In this document: piece by piece, positions 1 through 8,167 of the stretch
How the letters are laid out: each line of letters begins with the position of its first letter
Numbering within the stretch: the stretch's first letter is position 1
Assembly: GCF_000732195.1 (NCBI RefSeq)
Contig: NZ_JNNU01000003.1
Span: 62,001 to 126,000, forward strand
DNA: 64,000 nucleotides
From: Neorhizobium vignae
GTDB lineage: Bacteria; Pseudomonadota; Alphaproteobacteria; Rhizobiales; Rhizobiaceae
Direction: 5' to 3'
Notes under the pieces: model-generated
What the model saw: only the letters and a program-made list of their open reading frames with translations
The model's database searches: none
What the model was told of the DNA's origin: nothing
Position numbers and translations under genes: made by a program

Positions 1-1304
1 TCGGCTTCAATCACGGCTTTGACGATCCGGACATGCCGATCAACGATCAGCCTCACGAGACGCTCGGCATTACGATCGGCGACGATGTGTGGATAGGCGC
101 CAATGCGGTCATTCTGGACGGTGTGACGATCGGGAGGGGGGCCGTTATCGCCGCCGGGGCGGTTGTCACCAAGGACATTCCGGATCTGGCGATCGCGGCG
201 GGCGTGCCGGCCAAAGTCGTGCGCCGTCGCGGGGAAACGGCAGCGGCCGGAAAATCGCGCCGGGCCGAGGTCGAGCATGCGCTGGTGCGGATCAGCAAGA
301 TGGCGGAAGCCGAGTGGCGGGATGTGCGGGAACGGCATCTGACGCCCCGCGGTTATCTGTCGCCGGATGCTGACGGCGTTGCGCGCATGAGCGTCAGGCA
401 TGAATGCGATGCGATCGAGATCGCGGCCGGTTTTGGAGAACGGCCTTCGGGGAGCGAGGCGCAGACGATCATCGATCGCCTGCAGGCGCTTCAGGACCCG
501 GTAACCGGCTTTTTTCCCGATCCGTTTCGGCTACCCGATCCTGCGAAGAACATCCGCGATGATTCTCCTTCTCTCTATAACGTGCTGGCGGTCGGTTATA
601 CGCTGGAGATACTTGGCGCCCATCCGTCTCACCCAATCGCCGGCGTCGAAATGGACGCCGTCGCGCTTTGCGACTGGCTGGAGGCCTTGCCCTGGAGCCA
701 TCGTGCATGGTGGTGCGGCGACCGGGTGGACGCTATCGCCACCGCGCTTTATTTCAACGCCCGGTATTTCAGAAGCGGCAGGGGAAAGGAAATCCTCTTT
801 GGCTGGCTTTCGACCCATATCGATCGTTCCACCGGTTTGTGGGGGAAGCCGACCGCCGAACAAGGTCTGCTGCAGCCGGTAAACGGCTTTTATCGCCTCA
901 CCCGCGGAGCCCATGCCCAGTTCGGCATCCCTGTTCCTCTTCCTGAAGCCGCGATCAATTCCGTCATGGCGCACTATCGAAGCAATCGCGGTTTTTCCGG
1001 CCCAACCTATACGGCCTGCAATCTGCTCGATACGATCCATCCGCTTTGGTTGTGCCTCAAGCAGACGGATTTCATGCGCGGCCAGGCGGAAGCAGTGGCT
1101 GAGGACATCATTCTGCGTTCGCCGGACCGGTGGCAGGAAAAAACAGGCTTCGCCTTTGCCGACGGTCAGGCAGGAAGCCTGCAGGGCACGGAAATGTGGC
1201 TTTCGACCCTCCATCTTGCCGCGGACCTGTTGGGCCTGGCTGAAAACTTCGCCTTCGTTCCCAAAGGGGTGCATCGGACGCAACCGGCGGGCATGGGGCT
1301 GTAG
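1..1304 (+). CDS. Hexapeptide-repeat acyltransferase fused to a large C-terminal domain (5' truncated)
   Basis: The reading frame is open from the left edge (codons in phase with base 3), so the true start lies outside the window and the first internal Met at 33 is not the start. The visible N-terminus is the end of a left-handed beta-helix acyltransferase: regular hexapeptide repeats ([29 protein letters not shown]) followed by the [10 protein letters not shown] tail typical of the LacA/NodL/WbbJ group, which transfer acyl groups from acyl-CoA to sugars. About 330 further residues follow with no hexapeptide pattern. They are rich in Trp and helical segments and could be an alpha/alpha-toroid-like fold, but I do not recognise the family. 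A polysaccharide-modifying role is plausible from the N-terminal domain only. Confidence 0.75.
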   Translation, partial: GFNHGFDDPDMPINDQPHETLGITIGDDVWIGANAVILDGVTIGRGAVIAAGAVVTKDIPDLAIAAGVPAKVVRRRGETAAAGKSRRAEVEHALVRISKMAEAEWRDVRERHLTPRGYLSPDADGVARMSVRHECDAIEIAAGFGERPSGSEAQTIIDRLQALQDPVTGFFPDPFRLPDPAKNIRDDSPSLYNVLAVGYTLEILGAHPSHPIAGVEMDAVALCDWLEALPWSHRAWWCGDRVDAIATALYFNARYFRSGRGKEILFGWLSTHIDRSTGLWGKPTAEQGLLQPVNGFYRLTRGAHAQFGIPVPLPEAAINSVMAHYRSNRGFSGPTYTACNLLDTIHPLWLCLKQTDFMRGQAEAVAEDIILRSPDRWQEKTGFAFADGQAGSLQGTEMWLSTLHLAADLLGLAENFAFVPKGVHRTQPAGMGL

Positions 1305-1326
1305 CGCTTGCAGGCGTTTTTGTCGC

Positions 1327-1512
1327 CTAGCGGAATCGCGGTGGTCGTGGCGGCGAGTTTGAATGGATCTCGTGCACTGGTGCGTGCTTCCCCAGCAGCC
1401 TCAACATCTTTTTTTCGTCCTCCAGCCGCATTCCGTTTTTGCGGCAGTGTTCGGCGACGTCGTGGTCGCGTGGCCCGGGAATTCTGACCTGCCGATGGGT
1501 ATCCTTTTTCAT
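1327..1512 (-). CDS. Small basic hypothetical protein (61 aa)
   Basis: A short gene convergent with the acyltransferase. It is supported by a very good ribosome-binding site, AGGAGG seven bases before the ATG. The product is hydrophilic and basic with several His and Arg residues, has no signal peptide or membrane segment, and ends in a Pro/Arg-rich tail. I do not recognise a domain. The strong ribosome site and ordinary rhizobial codon use make it a likely real gene of unknown function. Confidence 0.55.
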   Translation of the reverse strand: MKKDTHRQVRIPGPRDHDVAEHCRKNGMRLEDEKKMLRLLGKHAPVHEIHSNSPPRPPRFR

Positions 1513-1603
1513 GACGCTTCCTCCTAACTATAAACGCCGCCATCTGACAAATGTTCGTTAGAAGTAACTAAAATTCAACCCCTGCCGTCACAGGCCCGCA
1601 TCG

Positions 1604-1638
1604 AAAAAAGCCCCTCTGCAGAGCAGAAGGGCTTTTTT
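1604..1638. terminator. Bidirectional rho-independent terminator
   Basis: An A6 run, a GC-rich stem (AAAAAAGCCCCTCTGC against GCAGAAGGGCTTTTTT, one mismatch) and a T6 run. It has the A-tract/stem/T-tract form that works in both directions. It lies five bases past the stop codon of the minus-strand GCG_CRPN protein, for which it is the obvious terminator. Confidence 0.85.
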
Positions 1639-1642
1639 CGTA

Positions 1643-1945
1643 TCAACGCCAATCCCGGTAATGGCGCCAGTCGCGATGGCCTCGCCATTCCCAGCGAGGC
1701 GGTCCTCGGTGGTCCCATCGATCCCGCCGATCCCATCGATGGCTGTAGCGGGGCGGCGGCGGCCGCCAGCGGTTGGGGCGGCAATCGCCCCACCGGTTCA
1801 GGTGGTAACCGCGGCCGCAAGCCCAATCGACCTTTTCGGCGATGGGTTTTGCCGGGACGGCAATGTTTCCGATCGGCATGGCATGTGCCGCGCCTCCGAA
1901 AAGACCAGCTGCGATCAAACTGGCCGCTAAGACTATCCTGCGCAT
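1643..1945 (-). CDS. Small secreted GCG_CRPN-type protein
   Basis: A 100-aa exported protein. The start was chosen at the ATG six bases after GGAGG rather than a further Met seven codons upstream. Residues 1-22 form a signal peptide (MRR, hydrophobic core, AHA). The mature part holds the motif CGRGYHLNRWGDCRPN, the GCG_CRPN prefix seen before low-complexity repeats in small rhizobial secreted proteins, followed by a His/Arg/Trp/Pro-rich tail with WDRR- and RDWR-like repeats. The two Cys may form a disulfide. Function is unknown; the aromatic, cationic tail suggests surface or polymer binding (inference). A strong terminator follows directly. Confidence 0.7.
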   Translation of the reverse strand: MRRIVLAASLIAAGLFGGAAHAMPIGNIAVPAKPIAEKVDWACGRGYHLNRWGDCRPNRWRPPPPRYSHRWDRRDRWDHRGPPRWEWRGHRDWRHYRDWR

Positions 1946-2150
1946 CGGTTTCCTCCAGAAATGCACACGCTGACAGATTGCGGCGCGATCCTTGAACCGT
2001 TGCTGAAGCCCGCATTCATCTGAGCTTCAGCTTATGTGCATTTGCTTGAGGGCTCCCTTTGCACGCGTCTGCTCAAGTCCCGACAGGCTCTCTTTCACGA
2101 GAGTACGCCGGGGTGCCTTGAAGAAGGATCGACTCTGGTCTCAGCCGGCT

Positions 2151-2552
2151 TCACCGATAACGCGGGCGGTCCCGCCCGTCGTCGCGCGAGTCGGAATCGT
2201 CCGAAGACACTCTTCTCTCAAGCCGGTCCAGCACCTGCAGCAGAAGATCCGCGCAATCCTTTGTCGGTTCGCCGTCGGCGCAGCGCAGGTCGATCGTGGT
2301 TCGCCCGTTCTCGATGCGGAAGCGCGCGCCGCGCTCCCGTGGCGGTCGATGGCCCGCCATCGGAGGCGTGCGCCACTCGTCTCCGTCCCGGTCAGCGGCC
2401 GGTTCACGAGGATCGGGCGACGGCCCGTTCGAGGCGCGATCCCGCTCAGCCTGCGGCGGGGTGCCGGGAGACGCGTTGGGCGTATCCTGCGCGAGTGTCA
2501 GGTTGGCCGACAGCGAAAGAACGGCCGCTGCCGTGATGAGAAGACGTTTCAT
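2151..2552 (-). CDS. Secreted acidic/proline-rich hypothetical protein (133 aa)
   Basis: The start was placed at the Met beginning a clear signal peptide (MKRLLITAAAVLSLSANLTLAQ) with GGAGG seven bases upstream; a longer reading upstream lacks any secretion signal. The mature protein has a disordered Asp/Pro/Arg-rich stretch (about residues 23-80), then a more ordered segment containing IDLRCADGEPTKDCADLLLQVLDRL with two Cys, then an Arg/Asp-rich C-terminus. No catalytic motif is visible. It is probably a periplasmic protein of unknown role. Confidence 0.65.
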   Translation of the reverse strand: MKRLLITAAAVLSLSANLTLAQDTPNASPGTPPQAERDRASNGPSPDPREPAADRDGDEWRTPPMAGHRPPRERGARFRIENGRTTIDLRCADGEPTKDCADLLLQVLDRLERRVSSDDSDSRDDGRDRPRYR

Positions 2553-2684
2553 GTCGAGCCCTCCGGTTCCGGATGACCAACAACAATGACAAGGGTTTGT
2601 TTGTTCCGCTGGACGTTCGTGCAACGGCCTTCGGCTTTCATGGCGCGGACGGTGCGGTCGAAACTCTGTCGTGGGTGGGAGGTC

Positions 2685-3446
2685 TCAGACGAGGTAGTGG
2701 ATATGGGGTCGTGAATGGTGCGGCGAGGCTTCTACCCGTGCTTCGACGGAAAATACGTCCCTCAGCAGAGTCTCGGTCAGCACCTCTTCCGGTGCCCCGC
2801 AGGCAACGATCCTGCCGCTCTGCAGGACGATCAGCTGATCGCAGAACATTGCTGCATGATTGAGATCGTGAAGCGCGATGATACTCGTCATCGGCAGGCC
2901 GGAAACCAGCCGCATCAGGCCGATCTGATGCTGGATATCCAGATGGTTGGTCGGCTCGTCGAGGATGAGTTCCTTCGGCGATTGCGCCAGCGCCCTTGCG
3001 ATATGGGTCCGCTGCTTTTCGCCGCCGGAAAGGGATTGCCAGCGGTCGTTGCGCTTATGGGCCATGCCGGCACGCGCAAGAGCGGTCTCGACGGCTTCGT
3101 CGTCGGTGAGCGACCAGCCGGAAAATATCGACCGGTGCGGAAACCGCCCGAGCTTCACCACGTCCACGACCCTCAGATTGGCATTGGTCGTGGCGTGCTG
3201 TTCCACGAAGGCGACACGCTTTGCGATCGAACGCCGCCCGATCGTCCTGAGATCCTTGCCTTCAAGCGTGATGGAGCCTGAATGCGGCAGTTTCAAACCC
3301 GCCAGCAGACGCAGCAGCGACGTCTTTCCGGAACCGTTCGGTCCCAGCAGGCCGAGCGTCTTGCCCGGCTGCGCCTCGAACGAGACGCCGTCGAGCACGG
3401 TCTTCCTGCCAATTTTCCAGGTGAGGTTCTCGGTCTTGATACTCAT
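2685..3446 (-). CDS. Iron-siderophore-type ABC transporter, ATP-binding protein
   Basis: A 253-aa ATPase of the FecE/FhuC/BtuD group, which powers uptake of ferric siderophores, haem or cobalamin through a FecCD-type permease. Walker A is GPNGSGKT at residues 35-42, the signature is LSGGEKQRTHIARAL, and Walker B is LILDEPTNHLD, the form usual in this group. The start is the ATG that overlaps the permease stop (ATGA), so the two are translationally coupled. The in-frame extension further upstream lies inside the permease gene and is not coding. It is the last gene of a binding protein-permease-ATPase operon. Confidence 0.93.
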   Translation of the reverse strand: MSIKTENLTWKIGRKTVLDGVSFEAQPGKTLGLLGPNGSGKTSLLRLLAGLKLPHSGSITLEGKDLRTIGRRSIAKRVAFVEQHATTNANLRVVDVVKLGRFPHRSIFSGWSLTDDEAVETALARAGMAHKRNDRWQSLSGGEKQRTHIARALAQSPKELILDEPTNHLDIQHQIGLMRLVSGLPMTSIIALHDLNHAAMFCDQLIVLQSGRIVACGAPEEVLTETLLRDVFSVEARVEASPHHSRPHIHYLV

Positions 3447-4483
3447 GACGCGCGTTGGAACCGGTAGAGGATGATCGAAAAGAAGGGCACGCCGACCAGC
3501 GCGGTGACGACGCCGATCGGCAGGACCTGCTGCGGGATGAGGGTGCGTGACGCAATATCCGCCACCACCATGAAAACGGCACCGATAACGGCGCAGGCCG
3601 GCAGCAGACGGACATGCAGTGGTCCGACCGCAAACCGCGCCACATGCGGTACGACAAGGCCGACAAAGCCGATCGAGCCGACCATGCTGACGATCGTCGC
3701 CGTCATCATCGCCGTCAGGGCGAAAAGCACGATGCGGGCGCGCGCCACATTGACACCGAGCGACGCCGCCGCTTCGTCGCCGAAGGCAAAGGCATCGAGC
3801 ACGCGGGCATAAAGCAGGCAGGCCACCAGCGCGATGCCGACGATGATCGAGACCAGTGTCAGTTCCGGCCAGCGCACCCCGCCAAAACTGCCAAGCAGCC
3901 AGAACATCACGTCGCGCGCCTGCTGGGCATTGCCCGACGTGGTGACGATGTAGGAGGTCGAGGCATTGAAGAGCTGCGAAGCGGCGACACCGGCAAGAAT
4001 GGTGCGGTCCGCACCGCCGCGCGTGCCGTTGGATAGCAGCGCCACGAAGAAAAAGGCCGCGAAGGCGCCGGCAAAAGCGCCTGCCGACAATGAGACCGCG
4101 CCTGCGCCAACACCGAGGATGACGATCGCGACGGCTCCGGTGGACGCCCCGGCGGAGATACCAAGAACGTAGGGCTCGGCAAGCGGGTTGCGCAGCAGCG
4201 ACTGCATGATCGCTCCCGACAGGGCGAGGCCCGCACCGCAAAAGGCCGCGACCAGCGCCCGGCTGAGACGGTAGTCCCAGATGACCGTCTCATGGATGCG
4301 GTTGAGGCCGACCGCCGTCCAGCCCAACCGGTTGGTGACCGCAGAAAAGGTCGTCGCGAGCGGGATCGGCAGATCGCCGATCCCGACGCTGATGCCGACG
4401 ACGAGACCGATGGCTGCAAGCGAAGCCCCCAGCACGGCAACGAAGGCGAAAAGCTGCTGAAGGGAGCGGCGCTTTTCCGTCAC
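3443..4483 (-). CDS. Iron-siderophore-type ABC transporter, permease (FecCD family)
   Basis: About 346 aa with 9-10 hydrophobic segments and FecCD signatures such as DYRLSRALVAAFCGAGLALSGAIMQSLLRNPLAEPYVLGISAGAS, here described only by its parts (RALVAAFCGAGLALSG, NPLAEPYVLGISAG), plus GFVGLVVPHVARF. The GTG start at 4483 overlaps the stop of the binding protein (GTGA), and the stop overlaps the ATPase start (ATGA). A single permease gene probably forms a homodimer. The substrate is inferred from family only; a ferric siderophore is the most likely and cobalamin is possible. Confidence 0.92.
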   Translation of the reverse strand: MTEKRRSLQQLFAFVAVLGASLAAIGLVVGISVGIGDLPIPLATTFSAVTNRLGWTAVGLNRIHETVIWDYRLSRALVAAFCGAGLALSGAIMQSLLRNPLAEPYVLGISAGASTGAVAIVILGVGAGAVSLSAGAFAGAFAAFFFVALLSNGTRGGADRTILAGVAASQLFNASTSYIVTTSGNAQQARDVMFWLLGSFGGVRWPELTLVSIIVGIALVACLLYARVLDAFAFGDEAAASLGVNVARARIVLFALTAMMTATIVSMVGSIGFVGLVVPHVARFAVGPLHVRLLPACAVIGAVFMVVADIASRTLIPQQVLPIGVVTALVGVPFFSIILYRFQRAS

Positions 4484-5502
4484 TTCAGAAGACCGATGGC
4501 CTTTAACTGTTCGGCCACTTGTTCGGCGCCATAGATCGTGCGCACGGTCGGGTTCATGGCCTGACCGTCCATCACCACCATTGCCTTGTTTTTCACGGCG
4601 GTGATCTGGCTGACGGCCGGATCGGTGGTCAAGAACTTGATCTTTGCTTCCGGTTTGTCGAGCTCCCAGCGATTGCGATCCAGATTGGCGACGACGATCA
4701 CGTCCGGATTGGCAGCGATGATGCTTTCCCAGCCGAGCGTCGGCCATTCGGCTTCGGCGGTGACGGCATTGCGGCCGCCCAGGACATCGGCGATGAAGCC
4801 GGACGCTGCGTTCTTGCCGCCAAGATAGGCATCGGCCGACGGGCTGGGGCTGGAGAACCAGAAGACGTAGGAGAGGCTTTTGCCGTCCTTCGATACGCTG
4901 GAGCGGAGTTTGGCTTCGCGCGCCTTGAAGTCGGCGATCAATGCCTGGCCGCGATCAGCGACATCGAAGATCTGCGATAGTTCGTCGATTTCCTTGTAGA
5001 GCAGGTCCATGTTCCAAAGCTGGGCGCGGCTGCCGTACTGGTCCTTGACCTCCTTGGTGCTGAGGCAGGTGCTGGGCGAGAGATAGCTCGGAACGCCGAC
5101 CTTGTCGAAATCCTCGCGCTTGGCGACCTTGCTGCTCGGGCCGACCAGGCTTGGCAAAGCGGCCGCCACGAAATCCGGGTTCTCCGCCAGGATCGATTCG
5201 AAGGTCGGGAATTCGACGCTCAGAAGCTTGACCTTGGCATTGGCTTCGGCAAGCTGCGGCAAAACCTTGCTGGGCCAGAAGGCGGTGCCGGCCATCTTGT
5301 CCTGGAGGCCGAGCAGCAGCAGGATCTCCGCGCTGTTCTGGCCAAGCCCGATTGCCCGCTCGGGCGCCTTCTGGAAGCTGACCTGCGCGCCGCAGTTTTC
5401 GATGGTGAGGGGATATTTCGTCGATGCGAATGCCGAGGAAACAGTGAAGCTGGATGCAGTCGCGATCAACAGCGCGGTCAAGGTGGATTTTAGCGTGAGC
5501 AT
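4480..5502 (-). CDS. Iron-siderophore-type ABC transporter, periplasmic binding protein
   Basis: 340 aa with a signal peptide (cleavage after about residue 26, AFA-S) and a TroA/FepB-type fold. Typical family parts are KAPERAIGLGQNSAEILLLLGLQDKMAG near the N-terminus and AANPDVIVVANLDRNR in the second lobe. It is the first gene of the uptake operon and is translationally coupled to the permease. No TonB-dependent receptor is in the window, so outer-membrane uptake must be encoded elsewhere. The 147-bp leader (5503-5649) contains a short inverted repeat (ACGGC-GAATA-GCCGT, 5527-5541) and no recognisable cobalamin riboswitch, which slightly favours iron chelate over B12. Confidence 0.88.
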   Translation of the reverse strand: MLTLKSTLTALLIATASSFTVSSAFASTKYPLTIENCGAQVSFQKAPERAIGLGQNSAEILLLLGLQDKMAGTAFWPSKVLPQLAEANAKVKLLSVEFPTFESILAENPDFVAAALPSLVGPSSKVAKREDFDKVGVPSYLSPSTCLSTKEVKDQYGSRAQLWNMDLLYKEIDELSQIFDVADRGQALIADFKAREAKLRSSVSKDGKSLSYVFWFSSPSPSADAYLGGKNAASGFIADVLGGRNAVTAEAEWPTLGWESIIAANPDVIVVANLDRNRWELDKPEAKIKFLTTDPAVSQITAVKNKAMVVMDGQAMNPTVRTIYGAEQVAEQLKAIGLLK

Positions 5503-5598
5503 GGCAGGTCCTGGTTCAAGTCTGCCACGGCGAATAGCCGTTCCTGCTCATTTTAACAAGAGAACGCCAGTCACCTTTGATGTCGCAAATTGAGCGGC

Positions 5599-5636
5599 CT
5601 GCGCCTTATCTCCCCCAGCTAGGCCGGAAGGCGCAG
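5599..5636. terminator. Possible stem-loop after the small membrane-protein pair
   Basis: Perfect 9-bp inverted repeat CTGCGCCTT / AAGGCGCAG with a 20-base loop, starting 13 bases after the stop of the 63-aa membrane protein on the minus strand. There is no U-tract, so it may be a transcript-stabilising hairpin rather than an intrinsic terminator. Confidence 0.35.
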
Positions 5637-5649
5637 CGGGGTGATGGCG

Positions 5650-5841
5650 TCAGGTGTGGGCATAGATGCCATACAGCGCGATGAACATGTAAAGGCAGAA
5701 GGCTGCGACCGCGACACCGGCGATAAACATGACCAAGCCGCGACCGGCGATGACTTTGCGCTTTTTTTGGGGTTCGGAATCTGCCGATGGTGACAATCCG
5801 GTCGGCGTTTCGCTGTTCCTTGGCGTTTCGCTTGGCTTCAT
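5650..5841 (-). CDS. Small single-pass membrane protein (63 aa)
   Basis: The N-terminal 30 residues are polar (Ser/Thr/Pro/Lys-rich). One strong transmembrane helix follows (about residues 35-58, VMFIAGVAVAAFCLYMFIALYG). The ATG lies six bases after the stop of the 55-aa gene upstream, so the two are probably co-translated. No family recognised. The paired layout with another small membrane protein supports a real gene. Confidence 0.5.
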   Translation of the reverse strand: MKPSETPRNSETPTGLSPSADSEPQKKRKVIAGRGLVMFIAGVAVAAFCLYMFIALYGIYAHT

Positions 5842-5847
5842 CGTCTA

Positions 5848-6015
5848 TCACTTCGTCTGGTCGATGGCGTGCGGGGATGGCGGTGTTTGGGAACCCGCGG
5901 GCTCGCCCGGGTGCAGGAAAAAGAAATAGCCTGCACCGATGACAAGTGCGGCCGCCAGAATGGCGGTGACAAATTTCATCATGTTGTTGCCGGCCTTTCT
6001 GGACGTGTCGTTCAT
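5848..6015 (-). CDS. Small single-pass membrane protein (55 aa)
   Basis: The start was chosen at MNDTSRK because TTGGAG precedes it by seven bases; the reading frame upstream is not protein-like. One transmembrane helix is predicted at about residues 13-32 (KFVTAILAAALVIGAGYFFF), followed by a short polar tail. It precedes the 63-aa membrane protein by six bases. Function unknown. Confidence 0.5.
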   Translation of the reverse strand: MNDTSRKAGNNMMKFVTAILAAALVIGAGYFFFLHPGEPAGSQTPPSPHAIDQTK

Positions 6016-6097
6016 GAAGGCTCCAACAGGCGGATCGGGGAATAGTTCCTCGACCAATGCCGGGAGCTCATGACGGCGCCCCAGATCGAGCTGGTCT

Positions 6098-6205
6098 TCA
6101 GGCGGCTGCCGCAAGCAGGACGCTTGCGACGATCAGGCAGCCAAGTGCTACGTTCAGTCCGATGTAAAACGCCATTTCATGTTGGTGGCCGGGTTTGTGG
6201 TGCAT
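6098..6205 (-). CDS. Very small His-rich membrane protein (35 aa)
   Basis: Short gene with an excellent ribosome-binding site (AGGAGG, spacing eight) in front of MHHKPGHQHEMAF. The N-terminus carries four His in the first nine residues and the rest is one transmembrane helix (YIGLNVALGCLIVASVLLAAAA). The His cluster next to a membrane segment could bind metal, but this is speculation. It is the kind of gene usually missed by annotation. Confidence 0.5.
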   Translation of the reverse strand: MHHKPGHQHEMAFYIGLNVALGCLIVASVLLAAAA

Positions 6206-6311
6206 CTCGTTCTCCTCCTGAAAGCCAAACCTGCCGTCGCGTTGGAAAGTTCCGGCCGGCATTGTCATGGCGCTGAAAAGGATTGCACGAAGGAGACCGG
6301 GAAGACGCCGC

Positions 6312-6515
6312 CTAGTCTCCCGCTGCCCCAAGCCCAAGCGGCCCATTGATCCTGTTCAAGGCTTCCCCGAGGGATTTGACCGCTTCCATCGTTACGGCCT
6401 GGGCCGACATCAGCATTGCGAGGTCAGCATCCTTGCCCTGGTGGGACAGGGCGAGGGAGCGCTTGTGCAGCTGCTGGCTCATGGTGCTCAGTTGCGTAAA
6501 AGTATTTTCGTCCAT
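6312..6515 (-). CDS. Small helical hypothetical protein (67 aa)
   Basis: The start was placed at MDENTFTQ, six bases after GGAGG; a Met two codons upstream sits directly on the Shine-Dalgarno sequence and is unlikely. The protein is soluble, Met/Leu/Ala/Gln-rich and predicted almost entirely alpha-helical (two helices, possibly a hairpin). No export signal. Family unknown. Confidence 0.55.
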   Translation of the reverse strand: MDENTFTQLSTMSQQLHKRSLALSHQGKDADLAMLMSAQAVTMEAVKSLGEALNRINGPLGLGAAGD

Positions 6516-6686
6516 CGTCATCCTCCGAAGTCTGCGCGGTTTTAAAGCCCCCAGCCGGCATTCAGTTCCAATCAGCGAGCTGAACGGCAGAATTCGTAGG
6601 CGGCGAACCTAGACATGCGGGGATCGTCCGCGTGCCGAAGGCTCCGGCTCCCGCTCGTTGGTAGGAGCCGGTTCGTCGTTTCCAGG

Positions 6687-7130
6687 TCACTGCTGCGGCA
6701 GAACCACATTGCTGTCGGTAGTGCTTTTGACCGGCTTCTGCCCTGGGACATGAGACATGCTGCGCGTCTTGCTTTGCAGCTCATCACCCTTGACCCTCGT
6801 TTTTGTCTGCGATTTGCTGAAGGTGCCCTGGTCCATGGCCTGCGCCTTTGACTGCGCCTTCAGCTGCTCGGGGTTCTCGTTGATCTTGGTCTGGCTCCGG
6901 GCCTTGCCCTCGGCCGTCGCCGCACTCCCCCCAGAGCCGATCGAGGCTGTCGTGCCATCGTCGGTCCGACAGGCTCCGGCGGTGCCGAGTGTGCTTGCCG
7001 ATGTGCCGCCTGCGGCGGCACTGCCACCGGAGCCGACCGTGCCGGCCGCGTTGCAGTCCTGTGCAAACACAGGTGTCGTGGCGACCGAGGCCACAAGCAC
7101 GAGGCCTGCCAGAGTTATCTTCTTAGACAT
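6687..7130 (-). CDS. Secreted Ser/Gly-rich protein, paralogue 1 (147 aa)
   Basis: A signal peptide (MSKKITLAGLVLVASVATTPVFAQ) is followed by a Gly/Ser/Ala/Thr segment with the repeated pieces VGSGGSAA, LGTAGA and IGSGGSAA, a pair of Cys, and a longer polar tail rich in Lys/Gln/Ser. Start supported by AAGGAG six bases upstream. The GxGGSxA pieces match those of the 190-aa gene at 7595-8167, so with the gene between them the three look like a small paralogous group made by local duplication. No enzyme motif is visible. A surface, matrix or periplasmic role is a guess. Confidence 0.65.
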   Translation of the reverse strand: MSKKITLAGLVLVASVATTPVFAQDCNAAGTVGSGGSAAAGGTSASTLGTAGACRTDDGTTASIGSGGSAATAEGKARSQTKINENPEQLKAQSKAQAMDQGTFSKSQTKTRVKGDELQSKTRSMSHVPGQKPVKSTTDSNVVLPQQ

Positions 7131-7141
7131 GCCTATCTCCT

Positions 7142-7534
7142 TCATTTCCGAGGCTTGGTGACGTCGCAGGTGCCGTCCGACCGGCGGGTGATGACCGTTC
7201 CATCGGGCCTGGTGACGCTTGCCGTCGAAAATGCCTGATTGCCGGCCGTGCCGGTGGTGACGGACGAGCCGGCGCTGGACGAAGCCGAGCCGCCGCCCGA
7301 GTGCATGGTGGTTGTCTTGCCGTCGATTGTCGTCGAGGACGAAACGCTGCCGCCACCTGCTGTTACCGATGTGGACGTGCCGTTGGCGATCGAACCCGTG
7401 CTTTCGATGACGGTGCAGGTGGTGCCGTCGTCAAGCTTGATGGTTTCGGTGGCAAAGGCGGAGATCGCGGTAATGGTTGCCAGGATCAGCGGCAGTGCGA
7501 ACGTGCCTTTGTATGCGAATGATGCCGAGGTCAT
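7142..7534 (-). CDS. Secreted Ser/Thr/Gly-rich protein, paralogue 2 (130 aa)
   Basis: Start at MTSASFAYKG, seven bases after AGGAG. A signal peptide ends near residue 29 (AFATE). The mature protein has two DGTxCxV-like ends (DDGTTCTVIES near the N-terminus, SDGTCDVTKPRK at the C-terminus), each with one Cys, which would bring the termini together by a disulfide. The middle is Ser/Gly/Thr-rich (SVTAGGGSVSSSTT, HSGGGSASSSAGSS). It sits 12 bp upstream of paralogue 1 and is probably co-transcribed. Function unknown. Confidence 0.65.
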   Translation of the reverse strand: MTSASFAYKGTFALPLILATITAISAFATETIKLDDGTTCTVIESTGSIANGTSTSVTAGGGSVSSSTTIDGKTTTMHSGGGSASSSAGSSVTTGTAGNQAFSTASVTRPDGTVITRRSDGTCDVTKPRK

Positions 7535-7594
7535 TTCGGCTCTCCTATGGATAGGACGAAGGCGGAACAATCCGCCCTCGTCCGATGGATGGGA

Positions 7595-8167
7595 CTAGCA
7601 GGAAGCGCCGTCTTTCTTGGCCTGGCCCGGAGGACATGCCTTCTTGCCCTGTCCGTGTTCCTGACCGGCTGCGCCAGCAGAGCTGCCGCCGGTTCCGACC
7701 GAACTGGTCGACATTCCGTCCTTGGCGGACGTGCCGCCGGTGCCGAGCGTCGATGCGGAGCCCGAGCCGCTGCCCGAGCCCGCCGCCGAACCGCCGGTGC
7801 CGACAGAGCTGCTGGACTGGCCATCGCCCGCAGACGTGCCACCGGTGCCGAGCGTCGATGCCGAGCCGGAGCCGCTGCCAGAGCCCGCCGCCGAACCGCC
7901 GGTGCCAACCGAGCTGCTCGACTGGCCGCCGCCGGCGGAAGAACCGCCGGTGCCCAGGGTCGAAGCCGAACCGGAGCCGCAATTGGTGGTGCCTGGCGCG
8001 CAATTGGTTCCGGCGGAACTGCCGCCCGTCCCGACCGTGCTGCTGGAGGTGCCGCCGCCAGCGCTGGTTCCTCCGGTGCCGACCGTGCTGCTGGTCTGGG
8101 CGAAGGCAGACAGGGTAGTGCCCGCGAGAAGCGCCGCGGCAAATGCCGCGCGTGTAACGATGTTCAT
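7595..8167 (-). CDS. Secreted GTGGSSAG-repeat protein, paralogue 3 (190 aa)
   Basis: A signal peptide (residues 1-23, AFA-Q) is followed by eight copies of an octamer close to GTGGSSAG, spaced by Ser-rich linkers. The C-terminal tail is basic and contains KKACPPGQAKK and a final Cys, a tail form seen in small rhizobial secreted proteins. The start has AAGGAG eight bases upstream. The repeat lies in a 105-bp DNA tandem repeat (see separate entry). It is low-complexity and flexible, with no catalytic residues. The two downstream genes share the motif style. A role in the envelope or extracellular matrix is inferred only from composition and export. Confidence 0.7.
   Translation of the reverse strand: MNIVTRAAFAAALLAGTTLSAFAQTSSTVGTGGTSAGGGTSSSTVGTGGSSAGTNCAPGTTNCGSGSASTLGTGGSSAGGGQSSSSVGTGGSAAGSGSGSGSASTLGTGGTSAGDGQSSSSVGTGGSAAGSGSGSGSASTLGTGGTSAKDGMSTSSVGTGGSSAGAAGQEHGQGKKACPPGQAKKDGASC
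7729..7998. repeat. 105-bp in-frame tandem repeat inside the GTGGSSAG protein gene
   Basis: Two near-identical 105-bp units begin at 7729 and 7834, and a third, more diverged partial unit begins in the same phase at 7939. The period is 35 codons, so gain or loss of a unit keeps the reading frame. Each unit encodes two of the GTGGSSAG-like octamers. Confidence 0.8.

Noticed and set aside
3447..4241. In-frame N-terminal extension of the siderophore ATPase
   Set aside because: It overlaps the permease gene completely, reads as Arg/Cys-rich noise, and the ATGA-coupled ATG at 3446 gives the standard family start.
5508..5522. GGTTCAAGTC piece resembling a tRNA T-loop
   Set aside because: No acceptor stem, D-arm or anticodon arm can be built around it. 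No tRNA gene was found in the window.
5503..5649. Cobalamin or other riboswitch upstream of the siderophore-type binding protein
   Set aside because: I looked for a B12-box-like element and found only short inverted repeats; no convincing riboswitch core is present.
7729..7998. Regular repeats considered as a CRISPR array
   Set aside because: The period is 105 bp, the units are contiguous without unique spacers, and the repeat is in frame inside a protein gene.
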